Source: JAHEFX01 sp964614585
GTDB lineage: Bacteria > Actinomycetota > Acidimicrobiia > Spongiisociales > JAENVV01
NCBI GenBank assembly: GCA_964614585.1
Contig: CAZTLW010000013.1
Span: forward strand, 1-29,283
Direction of reading: 5' to 3'
Length of the DNA stretch: 29,283 nucleotides
This document shows, one piece after another, positions 28,888 through 29,283 of the stretch (positions within the stretch are counted from its first letter, which is position 1; each line of letters opens with the position of its first letter). A program made the translations under genes and the position numbers. The notes under the pieces were generated by a model. That model was not told the DNA's origin, did not search any database, and saw only the letters and a list, made by a program, of their open reading frames with translations.

Positions 28888-29283
28888 TCAGCCGTCGACG
28901 GCGCGCTCGAGGGCTTCGGCGACGACCCAGAACACGACCTCGCCCAGGTGGTCGCCGTCGACGATGGGCCCACCCGACAGCCGGGCCACCAGGGCGAGGT
29001 CGCCATCGACCGAGCTGTGGGCCGGGCGCAGGAGGGCGGCGAGCGCGTCCTGGGCCCGCACGGCGAGCCGGTCGATCGAGCCACCGGACCCGTTCGTGGC
29101 GACGAGGACCAGCGTCGTGTTGGTGCCGAGCGGGGGCGGCCCTCCCGCCCAGAAGGGCGCGATCGGACCGAGACCGCCGCCCGTCAGGGGCCGCCCGTCC
29201 CGGGCCACCACGTCGCCGGCGGCGTTGGCGACCACCAACGCCCCCACCACCGCCTCGCCCACCGTCGCCGAGGCGGTGCCGAT
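28888..29283 (-). CDS. P1-family peptidase (DmpA/BapA-like aminopeptidase), 5' end outside the window
   Basis: The last ~130 residues of a P1/N-terminal-nucleophile peptidase of the DmpA family; the upstream part is cut by the window end. LGTNTTLVLVATNGSGG contains the NTT segment typical of the family. RAQDALAALLRPAHSSVDGDLALVAR is a familiar helix and strand of its fold. Such enzymes self-cleave and then act as aminopeptidases or beta-peptidases. The gene is followed by the tsaE promoter. Confidence 0.75.
   Translation of the reverse strand: MGTASATVGEAVVGALVVANAAGDVVARDGRPLTGGGLGPIAPFWAGGPPPLGTNTTLVLVATNGSGGSIDRLAVRAQDALAALLRPAHSSVDGDLALVARLSGGPIVDGDHLGEVVFWVVAEALERAVDG

Overview
The window is about 29 kb of high-GC DNA with dense, mostly co-oriented short operons and many 1-4 nt stop/start overlaps. 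Gene content (3-ketosteroid-dehydrogenase-like flavoprotein, SDR, AbiEi/DUF559 protein, Lrp, groES-groEL under two CIRCE boxes) and at least eleven start codons lying only 6-7 nt behind a TANNNT-like -10 box (leaderless mRNAs) point to an actinobacterium, plausibly of the class Acidimicrobiia. The class assignment is inference. No rRNA, tRNA or CRISPR array was seen.

Layout. 1-1844: a cut gene, a CNHC thioredoxin-like protein, a small membrane protein and a HAD-IB phosphatase. 1908-5181: an ArsR-like repressor with a perfect operator in its own promoter, coupled to an MFS exporter, then a second MFS gene. 5189-7598: leuC-leuD-osmC. 7627-9450: a nested inverted repeat, then an AhpD-like gene interrupted by one in-frame TGA, then a BtuF-like binding protein. 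9439-12975: a K+-channel-like protein, a KstD-like flavoprotein and a divergent hotdog-like protein. 12994-14769: a leader-peptide attenuator and citramalate synthase (cimA). 14710-15698: a SatD/DUF3307-like pair behind a 19-bp palindrome. 15722-17932: divergent SDR and PLP decarboxylase genes. 17944-19070: an AbiEi/DUF559 gene enclosed by about 93-bp inverted repeats. 19068-21693: lipoprotein, Nudix, GNAT, Lrp and a 51-aa protein. 21698-25118: a QEGLA-motif (DUF1704) protein and groEL/groES. 25194-29283: alpha/beta hydrolase, tsaD-rimI-tsaB-tsaE and a cut P1-family peptidase.

The most notable observation is at 7700-8674. Two adjacent ORFs are in one frame, separated only by TGA. Reading that TGA as selenocysteine restores the full AhpD catalytic signature Glu190-x11-Cys202-x2-Sec205-x3-His209, and a bacterial-SECIS-like hairpin with GGU in its loop lies 24 nt beyond the TGA. 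This looks like a selenocysteine-containing AhpD-family peroxidase or disulfide reductase that a standard annotation would break into two hypothetical proteins. It follows an OsmC-family gene, so the locus may handle peroxides.

The second is a textbook-style attenuator in front of cimA: an 11-residue leader MDQPTTVIIID, a pause hairpin, a competing antiterminator pairing and an intrinsic terminator. cimA feeds isoleucine synthesis, and LeuCD catalyses the next step on citramalate as well as the leucine step, so the two loci belong to one branched-chain amino acid route. The third is the inverted-repeat-bounded AbiEi/DUF559 cassette, which fills the whole gap between two convergent genes and looks like a mobile unit.
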